A DNA stretch of 64,000 bases from Candidatus Eubacterium faecigallinarum (GCA_019115455.1 DXDN01000008.1:100042-164041); one strand, 5' to 3'. Counted from the first letter of the stretch, positions 40,759 to 50,922 are shown. The notes: generated by a model from the letters alone, not told the origin. Made by a program: numbers and translations.

Positions 40759-41688
40759 TTATATAAACTTATTATACAAATGGGGCATAAGCCATAAAAC
40801 AATTGTTTTGATCCTGTCCCTTTTGCTGTATAGCTTAGACGTTAATATTTCTTTTTTATATTTAAGTATGCCGTTTCTCAGTTCATCATATCTTTCATAG
40901 AATTTGCCGTTTGTTATCACTGCGCTGAGCACTGCAAAACACGATTTAACATAACCGAAAACGGCATACGGTCTGAGCCAGCCCTCAAGCTCATTATCTG
41001 AAAGAATGATCTCCTTGGACCTTACGGCATCAAATGCGCCCTCGTCAAAATTAGAATTTGTAATACTCTCGTCATTCTTGATATAGTGATACAGCTTGTA
41101 ATCCGATTCAGCCACATTCTTTGCGTTTTTTAACGCCATATAATTATATACAAGGTCTTCACAGCAAACCAAATCCTGCATAACAACATTCTCAACCACC
41201 CGACGGCGGTAAAGCTTGTTCCATAAAACGCCGAACTTATAATCTCCTTTTACTGTTTCCTTTTGGGCGTCGGCGGCGGGTATTACTCTGAGTGAATGAC
41301 TCCCCCGCTCCTCAGAATTTATCTGAAAGCCGCACACCGCTATATCACAGCCGCCGGAGGTTATATCATTTATAAGGCACTCATACATATCAAGCTCAAT
41401 ATAATCGTCGCTGTCAACAAATCCGATAAACTCACCTGTGGATATGCTGACTCCCTTATTCCTTGCATTGGCGACGCCCTTGTTCTCGATATGGAGCACT
41501 TTTATCCTGTCATCCTTTGCCGCCCATTCGTCGCACATGGCAGGGCAGTTATCAGGGGAACTATCGTCAACAAGTATTATTTCAAGATTCTTATATGTTT
41601 GCTGTGTAATGGTTTTTACGCATCTGTTAAGGAATTTTTCCGTACCGTAAACGGGCACAATTACGCTTATCATCGAATCGGTATTCAT
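40759..41688 (-). CDS. GT2 family glycosyltransferase
   Basis: ISVIVPVYGTEKFLNRCVKTITQQTYKNLEIILVDDSSPDNCPAMCDEW; ATG at 41688. Confidence 0.93.
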   Translation of the reverse strand: MNTDSMISVIVPVYGTEKFLNRCVKTITQQTYKNLEIILVDDSSPDNCPAMCDEWAAKDDRIKVLHIENKGVANARNKGVSISTGEFIGFVDSDDYIELDMYECLINDITSGGCDIAVCGFQINSEERGSHSLRVIPAADAQKETVKGDYKFGVLWNKLYRRRVVENVVMQDLVCCEDLVYNYMALKNAKNVAESDYKLYHYIKNDESITNSNFDEGAFDAVRSKEIILSDNELEGWLRPYAVFGYVKSCFAVLSAVITNGKFYERYDELRNGILKYKKEILTSKLYSKRDRIKTIVLWLMPHLYNKFI

Positions 41689-42707
41689 AAAAACCTCCTG
41701 AGCAAATGGATATAACAATAAAGAAGATTAGTATTTTTAGAAGATATAAAGCCTGCCACAAATCTTGTATGCAGCGGCAGCAGACTGCGGTCTATAAACC
41801 TTGCGGAATTTAAAACATCCGGATTATTTATAAATTTCTTTAATGTGTTTTTAATCTCAGCGGGCGTTTTTTTATTGCCGGGATTTGCCTCGTTTCTTAT
41901 CATCATATTTACAAGATAAATCAGATAATAGCTTAGCTGAGCAGATAAATTATAATCATAATCCGCAAATGCCTTTTTAAGTATTTCATACGGAATTAGG
42001 ATAGTATCCTCCATATCCCTGCTGTACGCCTTTGTCATGGATTCGGGGTTTACCCTGTAATTATAAAGGCTTTTTTTGACATAAGCGGCGCTGTTTGCCA
42101 AGAGCAGACACGGATAAGTAAATGCCGCATCCTCCCCCACTCTTATTTGGGGAGTAACTTTATAAAGGCACTTTTCAAGCAGTTCTTTTTTAAAGAGCTT
42201 GCTCCAGCAGCAGGGAAAAATCCCGAATTTATAAAACGATTTGTTGAAAAGCATGTTCGGATACAGCTTTTTTTCCATATCTTTTTTATCGTAAAATTCA
42301 GCAGAAAGTATCTGGCTGCTGGCGACTTTTTTATCGGGGTACGCAAAATAAAACTCGCACATGGCAATATCGGGATTATGCGCCTTTACAGCCGAGTAAA
42401 ATGACTCATACATATCGGGCTCTATCCAGTCGTCGCCGTCAACAAACCCTACATATTCGCCGCAGGCAATTTTAAGCCCTGCCTGACGTGCGGACATAAG
42501 CCCACCGTTTTCTTTATGTATAACCTTTATTCTTTTATCTTCGGCGGCAAAACGGTCACATATCTCAGGACAGTCGTCCGTTGAGCCGTCGTCAACAAGA
42601 ATTATCTCAAGGTCCTGATAGGTCTGGTTGATGATGCTTTCTATGCACTTTTCTATATATTTGCCGACATTATATACGGGCACTATTATACTAAACATAC
42701 AGGACAT
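41685..42707 (-). CDS. GT2 family glycosyltransferase
   Basis: FSIIVPVYNVGKYIEKCIESIINQTYQDLEIILVDDGSTDDCPEICDRF. Confidence 0.93.
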   Translation of the reverse strand: MSCMFSIIVPVYNVGKYIEKCIESIINQTYQDLEIILVDDGSTDDCPEICDRFAAEDKRIKVIHKENGGLMSARQAGLKIACGEYVGFVDGDDWIEPDMYESFYSAVKAHNPDIAMCEFYFAYPDKKVASSQILSAEFYDKKDMEKKLYPNMLFNKSFYKFGIFPCCWSKLFKKELLEKCLYKVTPQIRVGEDAAFTYPCLLLANSAAYVKKSLYNYRVNPESMTKAYSRDMEDTILIPYEILKKAFADYDYNLSAQLSYYLIYLVNMMIRNEANPGNKKTPAEIKNTLKKFINNPDVLNSARFIDRSLLPLHTRFVAGFISSKNTNLLYCYIHLLRRFL

Positions 42708-42716
42708 AAATTCACC

Positions 42717-43724
42717 TCAAGCCTTTGCAATCTCACGTTTTTTTGAAAAGAGCTTTTTTATTCTGTAAACTGCATAGTAAACCGCAACCGACGTTACTAC
42801 AGCAATAAGAGGTCTCAGCCACTCATACACTGACGTATAGTAAAAGCCGGTAAGAGTGCTTAATTTATCAGTCGCGTGGGATGCAAAAATATGAATAACA
42901 TAAATATAAAGAGATAAATCGGACGGAATGTTAACCCTGCTTTTTTTACTTAAATTGGTGCTGTTTATGTAAACTGCAAGGGCAAAAAGCGAAACGGCTA
43001 TTAACACTGAGCCCAAATATAATTCGCTGTTCCTGCTGAGAAAAATAAATTCGGCAATATTAATAACTATTCCTGCCAGAAGCAGAATTACGATATATGT
43101 ATTGATATTTTTAATTCTCTGCCAGTCGAACTTTCTCATACAGTAGCCCACAGAAAAGAACGGAAGACCGATCATAAGAAAATTCCTGCAAAAGAGCATC
43201 GACACTTCCATCTGCATTTTGCCCATAATAATATTGAAATAAATCAATGTTAAAATCAAAAGAAACGGAAGGAATTTAAAAATCTTAGTTATACGCAGCT
43301 TGATGATAAGTGCAGTAACAAGATAAACGTAAATAAGCGCCGACAAAAACCACAGATGACCAAAGGAAGTCGTAAACGGAAGATTAAAAACAAGTGTTTT
43401 AAGATACATATCAGGCATAGCAAAATTGCTGAAAAAGCTCTGCAAAAACGGTATGCCGTATAAAATTGTATAGCCTATTATATAAACAAGCAAAGATACA
43501 GCGAAAATTACCGCTATATGCGCTGTGCGTTTTTTTAATTTAGCCATATCGCCCTCATTTATAAGGCGGTATGAAAAATACCCCGACGATATAAAGAATA
43601 CGGGCACCGCAAATCGCGCGGCGGCACTTGCAATCTCACCTGCTGTACCTGGCAGACATATATGAATAAATACAACAAACAGCGCTGAAACAAGTCTAAG
43701 ACAATCTAAATCACGATTTCTCAT
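42717..43724 (-). CDS. Acyltransferase 3 family membrane protein
   Basis: RNRDLDCLRLVSALFVVFIHICLPG; ~10 TM. Confidence 0.88.
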   Translation of the reverse strand: MRNRDLDCLRLVSALFVVFIHICLPGTAGEIASAAARFAVPVFFISSGYFSYRLINEGDMAKLKKRTAHIAVIFAVSLLVYIIGYTILYGIPFLQSFFSNFAMPDMYLKTLVFNLPFTTSFGHLWFLSALIYVYLVTALIIKLRITKIFKFLPFLLILTLIYFNIIMGKMQMEVSMLFCRNFLMIGLPFFSVGYCMRKFDWQRIKNINTYIVILLLAGIVINIAEFIFLSRNSELYLGSVLIAVSLFALAVYINSTNLSKKSRVNIPSDLSLYIYVIHIFASHATDKLSTLTGFYYTSVYEWLRPLIAVVTSVAVYYAVYRIKKLFSKKREIAKA

Positions 43725-43753
43725 ATTTTCTTAGTAAATCCCCAATAAATAAA

Positions 43754-44953
43754 TTAAAAATGCATCCAGTTAAGTGAGCTGCCCGTACACAGATACCACA
43801 GGTGGACAGAAGTATAACCGAAAAATGCCAAAACGAAAATTGATCTTGTTTTGAGTCTCAGCGTTTCCCCAAACGGTCCGTCATATGCATAGCTTGCCGG
43901 CATTTTCCTGATGCTTTCGGACTGAAACTGCATGCCTGTCATAAACAGCAAAGAGCCGATTACAGGTATAATCCATCTTGCAAACCTTACAAACACCAGA
44001 CCGCTGTAAAGCGTTCCCAGCATAAAAAACATAATAATGAGCGAAAATTTATAAAATTTCTTTATGTCACCGTAAAGCTCGCTCCTGTTTATATACCATG
44101 AAACATAAGCGATAACAGCCGCCACAAAAACGTATGTTGCCAGGTTTACATAAAACATGGTTCCTGAATCCAGCGATTCGGCAGCGGCATTTACCTCAGC
44201 CTTACCGGCAACAGACTGAATAAAGCTGTTGTCAGTGATTGTGGCAAGAAACTGAATAAGAGCACTGCCTCCGGCAAGACCGAAAACTAACAGAACGTTA
44301 ATTGCATTTCCTTTTACATTACATGTCAAAAGCGCAAGAATTATCAGCGCCACCAACATTATACCGGCGGAGTGGGTAAAGCATGCCGCCGCATAGCCTA
44401 ATATGCACAGGAATATATTTTTCTTTTCCACAAGATGATAATATGCGCACGCTATAATAACGGCAAACGCAAGACCGTTTCTTACACCGGATGCGGTATC
44501 GTAATACCAGTATGTGGCAAGAAAAAACATCGTGCCGAGATAGAGGCACCATTTTGCAACGCCGAATTTCCTTGACGCCTTATAAAATACAAGGAACATA
44601 AGTCCATATACGATAAATATGGTTACCGCCGACATATAGTGATTGTCAGGGAATAAACTTATAAAATAAAAGTAATATGCACAGACACGATATGTCTGCC
44701 AGTTGTTATTATTGGTCTCAATAAGGTATAAAAGTCCGTCATAGCCTCGTTCCCGCAGATAATCAAGGTGCTCGTAATAGCGCGTAAGATCATCGGTCGG
44801 GTTTGGCTCCATGTTAAATGCCAGAACCGCAAGCAATATAACAACAACTGAAAAAACAAACCAAACATGTTTCTTTGGGATTATCCAAAACAGCACAGTA
44901 TATATGGCTATAATCACAACAAAACATTCAATGGCAGTTAAACCAAAAAACAT
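43754..44953 (-). CDS. EpsG-family polysaccharide polymerase
   Basis: Multi-TM, 'PTDDLTRYYEHLDYLRERGYDGLL', 'WYYDTASGVRNGLAFAVII'. Confidence 0.85.
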   Translation of the reverse strand: MFFGLTAIECFVVIIAIYTVLFWIIPKKHVWFVFSVVVILLAVLAFNMEPNPTDDLTRYYEHLDYLRERGYDGLLYLIETNNNNWQTYRVCAYYFYFISLFPDNHYMSAVTIFIVYGLMFLVFYKASRKFGVAKWCLYLGTMFFLATYWYYDTASGVRNGLAFAVIIACAYYHLVEKKNIFLCILGYAAACFTHSAGIMLVALIILALLTCNVKGNAINVLLVFGLAGGSALIQFLATITDNSFIQSVAGKAEVNAAAESLDSGTMFYVNLATYVFVAAVIAYVSWYINRSELYGDIKKFYKFSLIIMFFMLGTLYSGLVFVRFARWIIPVIGSLLFMTGMQFQSESIRKMPASYAYDGPFGETLRLKTRSIFVLAFFGYTSVHLWYLCTGSSLNWMHF

Positions 44954-44966
44954 TATATATTTCCTC

Positions 44967-46088
44967 TCATCTTAAAGATGTATAAATCTTTGCTAATTTT
45001 CCGCCGATGGCTTTGATATCGTACTCTTCAATCACACGGCTTCTGTCCACAGATTCCCTGTCGCATTTAAGAGCGTTTTCAATTTCAGCACACCACACTG
45101 AGGGCGGCGACTCCAGGGATACGAAAGACAGATTGTCGTTAAGTTTGACAGCAGGGGTTATACGGCTTGACACAACGCAGGGCAGTTTGCTCGACTGAGC
45201 TTCAATCAGCGTAAGCGGGAATCCCTCGTGCAGTGACGGAAAGACCATACAGTCCATAGCCAAGAGCATACGCCAAACGTCGTCCCTGACGCCGGCAAAA
45301 ATAACGCTGTCATCAAGGTTTAAGCCTTCAACCTTTTCCCTGAGCATTGCCTCATCTTCGCCTGAGCCCACAAGAAGCAGGACGGAAGATTCATTATTTC
45401 TATGAAATTCACTGAATATATCAATCAGAAAAGACTGATTTTTTATATGATTAAAATGTCCGATATGTCCCAACACGGTTTTATCGGAAATGTTGAATTC
45501 TTCTCTTATATCATTTCTCTGCTTTGAGCTGAAAACATAAAGACTTGTATCAACTACGTTGTTAAGCACAATACCTTTGTGCTTTAAAAAGCCTTTGCCG
45601 CTGAGGAAAATTCCGCTCTCTACACTGCATCCGATAATATCGGTGGCATATTTGCGGATAATTTTTCTCATGACGATTCTATACAATAACGCAATAAAGC
45701 GTTTGACAGCCGACCTGCCCTGGGTCAGCGGCTTTGAAAAATGAGAATGTGCTATTCTCTTTTTAATATTATTTTTGTAAGCGGCTTTCAAAACTATTCC
45801 GCTGTAAAACATCTGGTGGCTGTGAACTATATCAAAATGCTCGTTTTTAAACAGCCTGTCATAATATTTATAGCTTTTAAAATAATTTAACTCGCTGTCA
45901 GGCTGATGGATTATACGAATTCCCCTTTGAGCCAGCTCGTCCTCCATGGCACCTTTTTTCTCAGACCTTACAGAAAAAACACATTCAAATTTTTCGCTAT
46001 CCAGCGCCTGTCCAAATCTGACCGCCGCCATTTCCATACCGCCGCGGTCAAGGGTATCGGTAACAATTAAAACCTTAAGCCTACTCAT
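44967..46088 (-). CDS. GT4 family glycosyltransferase
   Basis: DTLDRGGMEMAAVRFGQALD..VFPSLHEGFPLTLIEAQSSKLPCVVSS; ATG at 46088 after GGAG. Confidence 0.92.
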   Translation of the reverse strand: MSRLKVLIVTDTLDRGGMEMAAVRFGQALDSEKFECVFSVRSEKKGAMEDELAQRGIRIIHQPDSELNYFKSYKYYDRLFKNEHFDIVHSHQMFYSGIVLKAAYKNNIKKRIAHSHFSKPLTQGRSAVKRFIALLYRIVMRKIIRKYATDIIGCSVESGIFLSGKGFLKHKGIVLNNVVDTSLYVFSSKQRNDIREEFNISDKTVLGHIGHFNHIKNQSFLIDIFSEFHRNNESSVLLLVGSGEDEAMLREKVEGLNLDDSVIFAGVRDDVWRMLLAMDCMVFPSLHEGFPLTLIEAQSSKLPCVVSSRITPAVKLNDNLSFVSLESPPSVWCAEIENALKCDRESVDRSRVIEEYDIKAIGGKLAKIYTSLR

Positions 46089-46117
46089 ATAAACTCCATA
46101 ATCCACAAACCTAAATA

Positions 46118-47191
46118 TTATTTTCTGTAAAAATCTGCAAGAATCTTTGCATTATCATAAATATCCCAGCCATGCTGTGCCACTGTAACGGACAAGTCTT
46201 TGCGCTCTTTGTCTGACATTTCAATAAGCACATCTGCCCATTTTTGAGCGTCGGTATCAAGGGAAAGCCGAGTTACATTATCCGTGACGCAAACCTCTTT
46301 TGTTACAGAATCGGACATCACAACAGGCAAACCGCTTGCCTGCGCTTCAATCACGGACACGGGAAGGCCCTCGCTTATAGACGGGAACAGGAAAGCATCG
46401 CACGCCTGAAGAAGCTCGCAGATATCCGTTCTGCTGCCAAGGAATCGCACGCTGTCCTCAACACCGAGCTCTTTGCACAGATTGGCAAGCTCCTCTGTTT
46501 TGTCGCCGCCCATTAAAAGCAGTACAGAATTTCCGCGCTGTGCTTTGATTTTTGAAAATACGGTTATAAGAAACTTATGATTTTTCTGAGGGATACCTGT
46601 TCTGCCGATATGACCTACTACAAAGGAATCATCAAGTCCCATTTGAGCACGCTTACTGCTGCGTTTAACCTTGTCATAAGCATATGCCTTGCAGTCAACT
46701 GCATTATTTAAAACATTAAATTTTTTGCCTGAATACCAGAACTTTCCTGCCTCGTCGCTACAGGCAAACCTGTTTTTTATGCAATACTTGGCATATGTAC
46801 TGAGCAGTTTATTTCTGGAAGAATGACCTTTGAGTGAATAGCAGGTGGAATGGCAGTGAACTGCGATTTTATCAATGCCGTGCTTTTTTGCATACGGTGC
46901 GATAAAGACTGCAAAATGCGGGCAATGGATATGCAGTGCCGACCACTCGCCTCGGTGTGCTTCAAAAAAAGAATCCATCTTGCCGCTGAAAAAATCAGAC
47001 GGCGACGGCGAATCAACTTTAAACACTCTTCCCCCCAGCGCCTCAATATCTGCCTGTCTGGTCTGCTGAGTCCGGGCGAAGTATACAACGTCAAATTTGA
47101 TGTCTTCCGGCATTGCTTTAAAATAATTTAAAATAACGCTCATTATGCCGTTTGAAACGCCTATATCAGAAATCATCTGTAAAATTCTCAT
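46118..47191 (-). CDS. GT4 family glycosyltransferase (EpsF-like)
   Basis: GVSNGIMSVILNYFKAM..FLFPSISEGLPVSVIEAQASGLPVVMSD. Confidence 0.92.
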   Translation of the reverse strand: MRILQMISDIGVSNGIMSVILNYFKAMPEDIKFDVVYFARTQQTRQADIEALGGRVFKVDSPSPSDFFSGKMDSFFEAHRGEWSALHIHCPHFAVFIAPYAKKHGIDKIAVHCHSTCYSLKGHSSRNKLLSTYAKYCIKNRFACSDEAGKFWYSGKKFNVLNNAVDCKAYAYDKVKRSSKRAQMGLDDSFVVGHIGRTGIPQKNHKFLITVFSKIKAQRGNSVLLLMGGDKTEELANLCKELGVEDSVRFLGSRTDICELLQACDAFLFPSISEGLPVSVIEAQASGLPVVMSDSVTKEVCVTDNVTRLSLDTDAQKWADVLIEMSDKERKDLSVTVAQHGWDIYDNAKILADFYRK

Positions 47192-48330
47192 ATCAGATTT
47201 AATTCCTTGTAAATTTTTATCATCTGGTCAATAACACTTTCGGTTGAATAAGCTTTAACATCAGTTAGGTTCTGTGCCTTAAATTTATCCATAATATCAG
47301 GGTTTTCAATAAGTTTAATAATTCTGTCTGCCATTGCGTCAGAATCACCCAGAGAAATTAAAAAGCCGTTTTCGCCGTCTTTTACAAGATCACGGTTTCC
47401 CCTGACGTCCGTGGCGACAATTGCATTACCAACAGCCATAGCTTCTATCAGATTTACGGGAAGACCTTCCCTGTTGCTGGCGGAAACAGACACATCGGAA
47501 AGCCCCACAAGCTTTTCAATATCACGTCTGTAACCCAAAAACTCAACCTTGTCTGAAATATTAAGCTCTTTTACCATCATTTTATACTGAGGAGCGAGCT
47601 CCTCCTGACCGGGACAAAGCAGTCTGATGAAATCATATTTCTCAGCCACCTTTTTTACTGCGTTAAAGAGCATGGGATGATTTTTTCCGGCGGTGAGATT
47701 CGCAGGATAAACCAGTATAAAATCATTGTCGCTGTATCCGTACTCACTTCTCAGGCGGCTTTTTTCTTCACGGGCGACGGGATGGAATTTACTTATATCC
47801 ACGCCGACTCCGTTTACCTTAAATATTTTACCGGCTTTGAAACGGCGGTTAACAGCGTTATCATAATCCTCCTGATTTATTGTTATCAGGCAGTCGGTAT
47901 ATTTTGAAAGATACTTTTCCACGGGGTAAAACAACAGCCAGTTCTTTTTTGAAGCGCCGTTGTAAAAATGGAATCCGTGAGCTGTATAGATAACTTTTGT
48001 ACCCCTCTTCGCCGCATCTTTGGATGCAAGACGAGTCACAACCGAGCCCATGGGAGTATGGCAGTGCACGGCGTCATATCCGTTTTCGTCAATTATTTTT
48101 TTCAGTATTTTATATGCTTTGATATTGTCAGCGCTGTAAGGACTCCTGGAAAAAGGCACCTCAAACACCTTGTCAATGTCTGAAAGGTCAAGTCCCGGCT
48201 TTTCGTCAGAATTATCTTTAAACGCAGCATGAACAACACAACCCCGCTGCTTGAGCGCTGTAATGAACGGCATATGAAATTGTCCTATATGGCTGCGCAC
48301 CGTGGCAACAAACAATACCTTCATCATCAT
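47188..48330 (-). CDS. GT4 family glycosyltransferase (EpsD-like)
   Basis: VLFVATVRSHIGQFHMPFITALKQRG..VSASNREGLPVNLIEAMAVGNAIVATDVRGNRDLV. Confidence 0.92.
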   Translation of the reverse strand: MMMKVLFVATVRSHIGQFHMPFITALKQRGCVVHAAFKDNSDEKPGLDLSDIDKVFEVPFSRSPYSADNIKAYKILKKIIDENGYDAVHCHTPMGSVVTRLASKDAAKRGTKVIYTAHGFHFYNGASKKNWLLFYPVEKYLSKYTDCLITINQEDYDNAVNRRFKAGKIFKVNGVGVDISKFHPVAREEKSRLRSEYGYSDNDFILVYPANLTAGKNHPMLFNAVKKVAEKYDFIRLLCPGQEELAPQYKMMVKELNISDKVEFLGYRRDIEKLVGLSDVSVSASNREGLPVNLIEAMAVGNAIVATDVRGNRDLVKDGENGFLISLGDSDAMADRIIKLIENPDIMDKFKAQNLTDVKAYSTESVIDQMIKIYKELNLI

Positions 48331-49238
48331 TCACCCTGCTGTATTTCCAAATTGCTGACAATCAGCTCAAAAAGACGCCTGTTATTGTTTTCGCCTACAA
48401 AAGAATTGTGCGGCGTCAGCACAACATTCTCCATATCCCAGAGAGGGCTTGATTCATCAAGGGGCTCCTCTTCAAAAACATCAAGCACTGCTCCGCAGAG
48501 CTTTCCGCTTTTAAGTACGTCTATCAGTGCATTAGGCTCAGTCAAGGTTCCCCTGGCTATATTCACAAAAACTGAACCCGGCTTCATCTTGTCAAACTCT
48601 GTTTTACCAAAAAAATGGAATGACCGCTCGGTAAGAGGCAGCGACAGAATAACAATATCCGCCTGCGATATGTATTCGCTCAAACTGTCCGGCGGCATAA
48701 TTTTAACAAAATCGCTGTCTTGGCGTGGATGCAAATCTATACCGTAAACGTTGACGCCGAAGGCATTGAGCCGCTTTGCTATTTCACTTCCTACGCTTCC
48801 CGTACCGATAACGCAGGCTCTTTTGCCGTAAAGCTCAAGAAGATTTCTGTCCTTGCACCATGTTTTTGATTTTTTATTCTCGTTAAAGAAAGCAAAATTT
48901 TTATAAAGCTGCAGGATGCCGCCCACGGCAAATTCGGACATTGGTATACTGTAAACTCCCTTGGCATTATACACTTTGATATTGTTTCTTGCGGCATAAT
49001 CCATATCAAGCCTGTCCGTTCCTGCGCTTGTAAGCTGAATAAATCTGAGATTTTTAAAATTATTGATAGGTGCGTATGTAAATAGATTGTTGCAAATTAC
49101 GCCGTCTATCAGCTTGCTGTCAATCTCTAAAGGATGGCTTTCATCAGGATGAAGATAAACATTATACCCCATCCCTTCAATTATTTTCTTTTGCTCATCG
49201 CTTATTTTGAATGCACCGGTAACAAGTAAATTTTTCAC
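48327..49238 (-). CDS. D-2-hydroxyacid dehydrogenase family protein
   Basis: CVIGTGSVGSEIAKRLNAFG; catalytic motifs NIARGT, VFEEEPL, LTPHNSF. Confidence 0.92.
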   Translation of the reverse strand: MKNLLVTGAFKISDEQKKIIEGMGYNVYLHPDESHPLEIDSKLIDGVICNNLFTYAPINNFKNLRFIQLTSAGTDRLDMDYAARNNIKVYNAKGVYSIPMSEFAVGGILQLYKNFAFFNENKKSKTWCKDRNLLELYGKRACVIGTGSVGSEIAKRLNAFGVNVYGIDLHPRQDSDFVKIMPPDSLSEYISQADIVILSLPLTERSFHFFGKTEFDKMKPGSVFVNIARGTLTEPNALIDVLKSGKLCGAVLDVFEEEPLDESSPLWDMENVVLTPHNSFVGENNNRRLFELIVSNLEIQQGE

Positions 49239-49261
49239 ATTAGTAGTACCTGCTTTTTTTA

Positions 49262-49888
49262 TTATTCGTCAGCCTGTTCGTCAGCAACGCTTGCCACTGT
49301 TTCACGCACATTAGCGTTATCTTCATTTTTAAGGACCTTAAGCACTGTGACTAACAGAATTTTTATATCCAGCAAAAGAGACTGATTATCAACATACCAG
49401 CAGTTAAGCTCAATTCTCTTATGCCACTCAACATCCTTTCTGCCGTTAATCTGAGCCCAGCCGGTAATTCCCGGTCGAACGTCAAACATCTTCATTTGTT
49501 CAGGCGTATATTCGCTTATATCCCACGGATGATATGTAAGAGGCGGTCTCGGTCCGATAAAGCTCATCTCGCCTTTAAGGATATTAACAAGCTGGGGGAG
49601 CTCGTCGATACTTGTCTTTCGCAGTATCCTGCCCACTCTTGTAACCCTAACGTCGTCATCACCGCTGTAAACTCCTGTACCCATATGTTCTGCGCCGCAG
49701 CACATTGAACGGAATTTATAAATATTAAACACCTTTCCTTTAAGTCCAAGCCGTTCCTGTTTAAAAATAACCGGACCTTTCGAATCTAGCTTGACTGCCA
49801 CCGCTGTTACAAGCATAAGCGGTGATAAAACGACAATAGCCGCTAAAGATGCGGCAATGTCAAAAAACCTCTTAAAAAATTTATACAT
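49262..49888 (-). CDS. Initiating sugar-1-phosphate transferase (PglC/EpsL-like monotopic PGT)
   Basis: KRFFDIAASLAAIVVLSPLMLVTAVAVKLDSKGPVIFKQERLGLKGKVFNIYKFRSM..IDELPQLVNILKGEMSFIGPRPPL. Confidence 0.94.
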   Translation of the reverse strand: MYKFFKRFFDIAASLAAIVVLSPLMLVTAVAVKLDSKGPVIFKQERLGLKGKVFNIYKFRSMCCGAEHMGTGVYSGDDDVRVTRVGRILRKTSIDELPQLVNILKGEMSFIGPRPPLTYHPWDISEYTPEQMKMFDVRPGITGWAQINGRKDVEWHKRIELNCWYVDNQSLLLDIKILLVTVLKVLKNEDNANVRETVASVADEQADE

Positions 49889-50705
49889 TTTTCATTTCCT
49901 CAACAATCTTGTCAACGCAGTCGCACAATTTCAAATGCACCTGCTCAAAATAATCGCTGTCGCAATTTTCCAAAAAATGCTCATATTCCCTAAGGCGGGC
50001 TAATCCGCTGTCGAAAAGCTCTTTTATTTCATCAAGGTCGCTGTATTTTCTTAAATCGCAGAAAGATCTGGACAAAATAGCTATTGATGAGCCCAGGCGA
50101 TAGTGCTCTGACACAATATAATCAGCAGGAAGTATACCCTCTCCTATTCTGCCAAATCCTCCGAAGCCGTATGTAATACCAGACTTTTTTATTTTTTCTG
50201 TAATATTTTTAACAATTGAATCCGCCAAAAGCTGGAACAGGAAAGTGCATCCGACACTGATATGAAGGTCATTAAGACCGATATGTATTTCGTCAATTCC
50301 GTCAAGCCGAAGAACTCTGTCAAGGTCATTCACGGCATCAAGATTTTCAAGCAGAAGCATAGTTTTAGCCCTGCCGCCCACAAGCTTAATAAACTCCTGA
50401 GCCTGCTCGGCGTTATGCCACATCGGAAGCATAATAATATCTGCTCCGGCATCCACCACTGCGTTAATTTCTTTTTCTGAACCATCATGAATAGGATTGA
50501 CTCTTACAATAAGCTCCGATTTGTCGATCACATTTCGTATATTCATAATATCCTCTACAGTATGATGATTCTGGACAGTATCCATCATTCGCTGGCGCTC
50601 TGACTTGCCGATATATTCCATATCAACAAAAATTCTGTCAACTCCTGCATTTTGGGCAATTACGGCGATATCCGGATTATCGGTTATGTACATTAATTTC
50701 AGCAT
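49881..50705 (-). CDS. HpcH/HpaI aldolase-like protein
   Basis: VDRIFVDMEYIGK..ADIIMLPMWHNAEQAQEFIKLVGGRAKTMLLLENLDAV..DEIHIGLNDLHISVG; ATG at 50705 after AAGGAA. Confidence 0.82.
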   Translation of the reverse strand: MLKLMYITDNPDIAVIAQNAGVDRIFVDMEYIGKSERQRMMDTVQNHHTVEDIMNIRNVIDKSELIVRVNPIHDGSEKEINAVVDAGADIIMLPMWHNAEQAQEFIKLVGGRAKTMLLLENLDAVNDLDRVLRLDGIDEIHIGLNDLHISVGCTFLFQLLADSIVKNITEKIKKSGITYGFGGFGRIGEGILPADYIVSEHYRLGSSIAILSRSFCDLRKYSDLDEIKELFDSGLARLREYEHFLENCDSDYFEQVHLKLCDCVDKIVEEMKNV

Positions 50706-50790
50706 AAAATTTCCTTCATCTTTCACTACTTAGTCACATGGCCGCAAAATCCCACAATGTGGCAATAAAAAAAGCAATCATATCCATATA

Positions 50791-50819
50791 ATTATATTAT
50801 AAAACTATAATTTAGTCAA
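50791..50819 (-). promoter_or_regulatory. Sigma-A-like promoter of polysaccharide operon
   Basis: Minus strand TTGACT-17 nt-TATAAT. Confidence 0.72.
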
Positions 50820-50922
50820 TGATATATACTAATAACAAAATTATCAAAATAAAATTCTTGCATTTACACACAAAAACAACTAAAATGTTATATATTGTCA
50901 AATAACAACGGAGGAAAAAATT

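Noticed and set aside
36875-42707. Repeated DNA segments that might suggest a repeat array or mobile element
   Set aside because: They are the conserved GT2 catalytic region in paralogues; no terminal repeats, transposase or CRISPR-like spacing.
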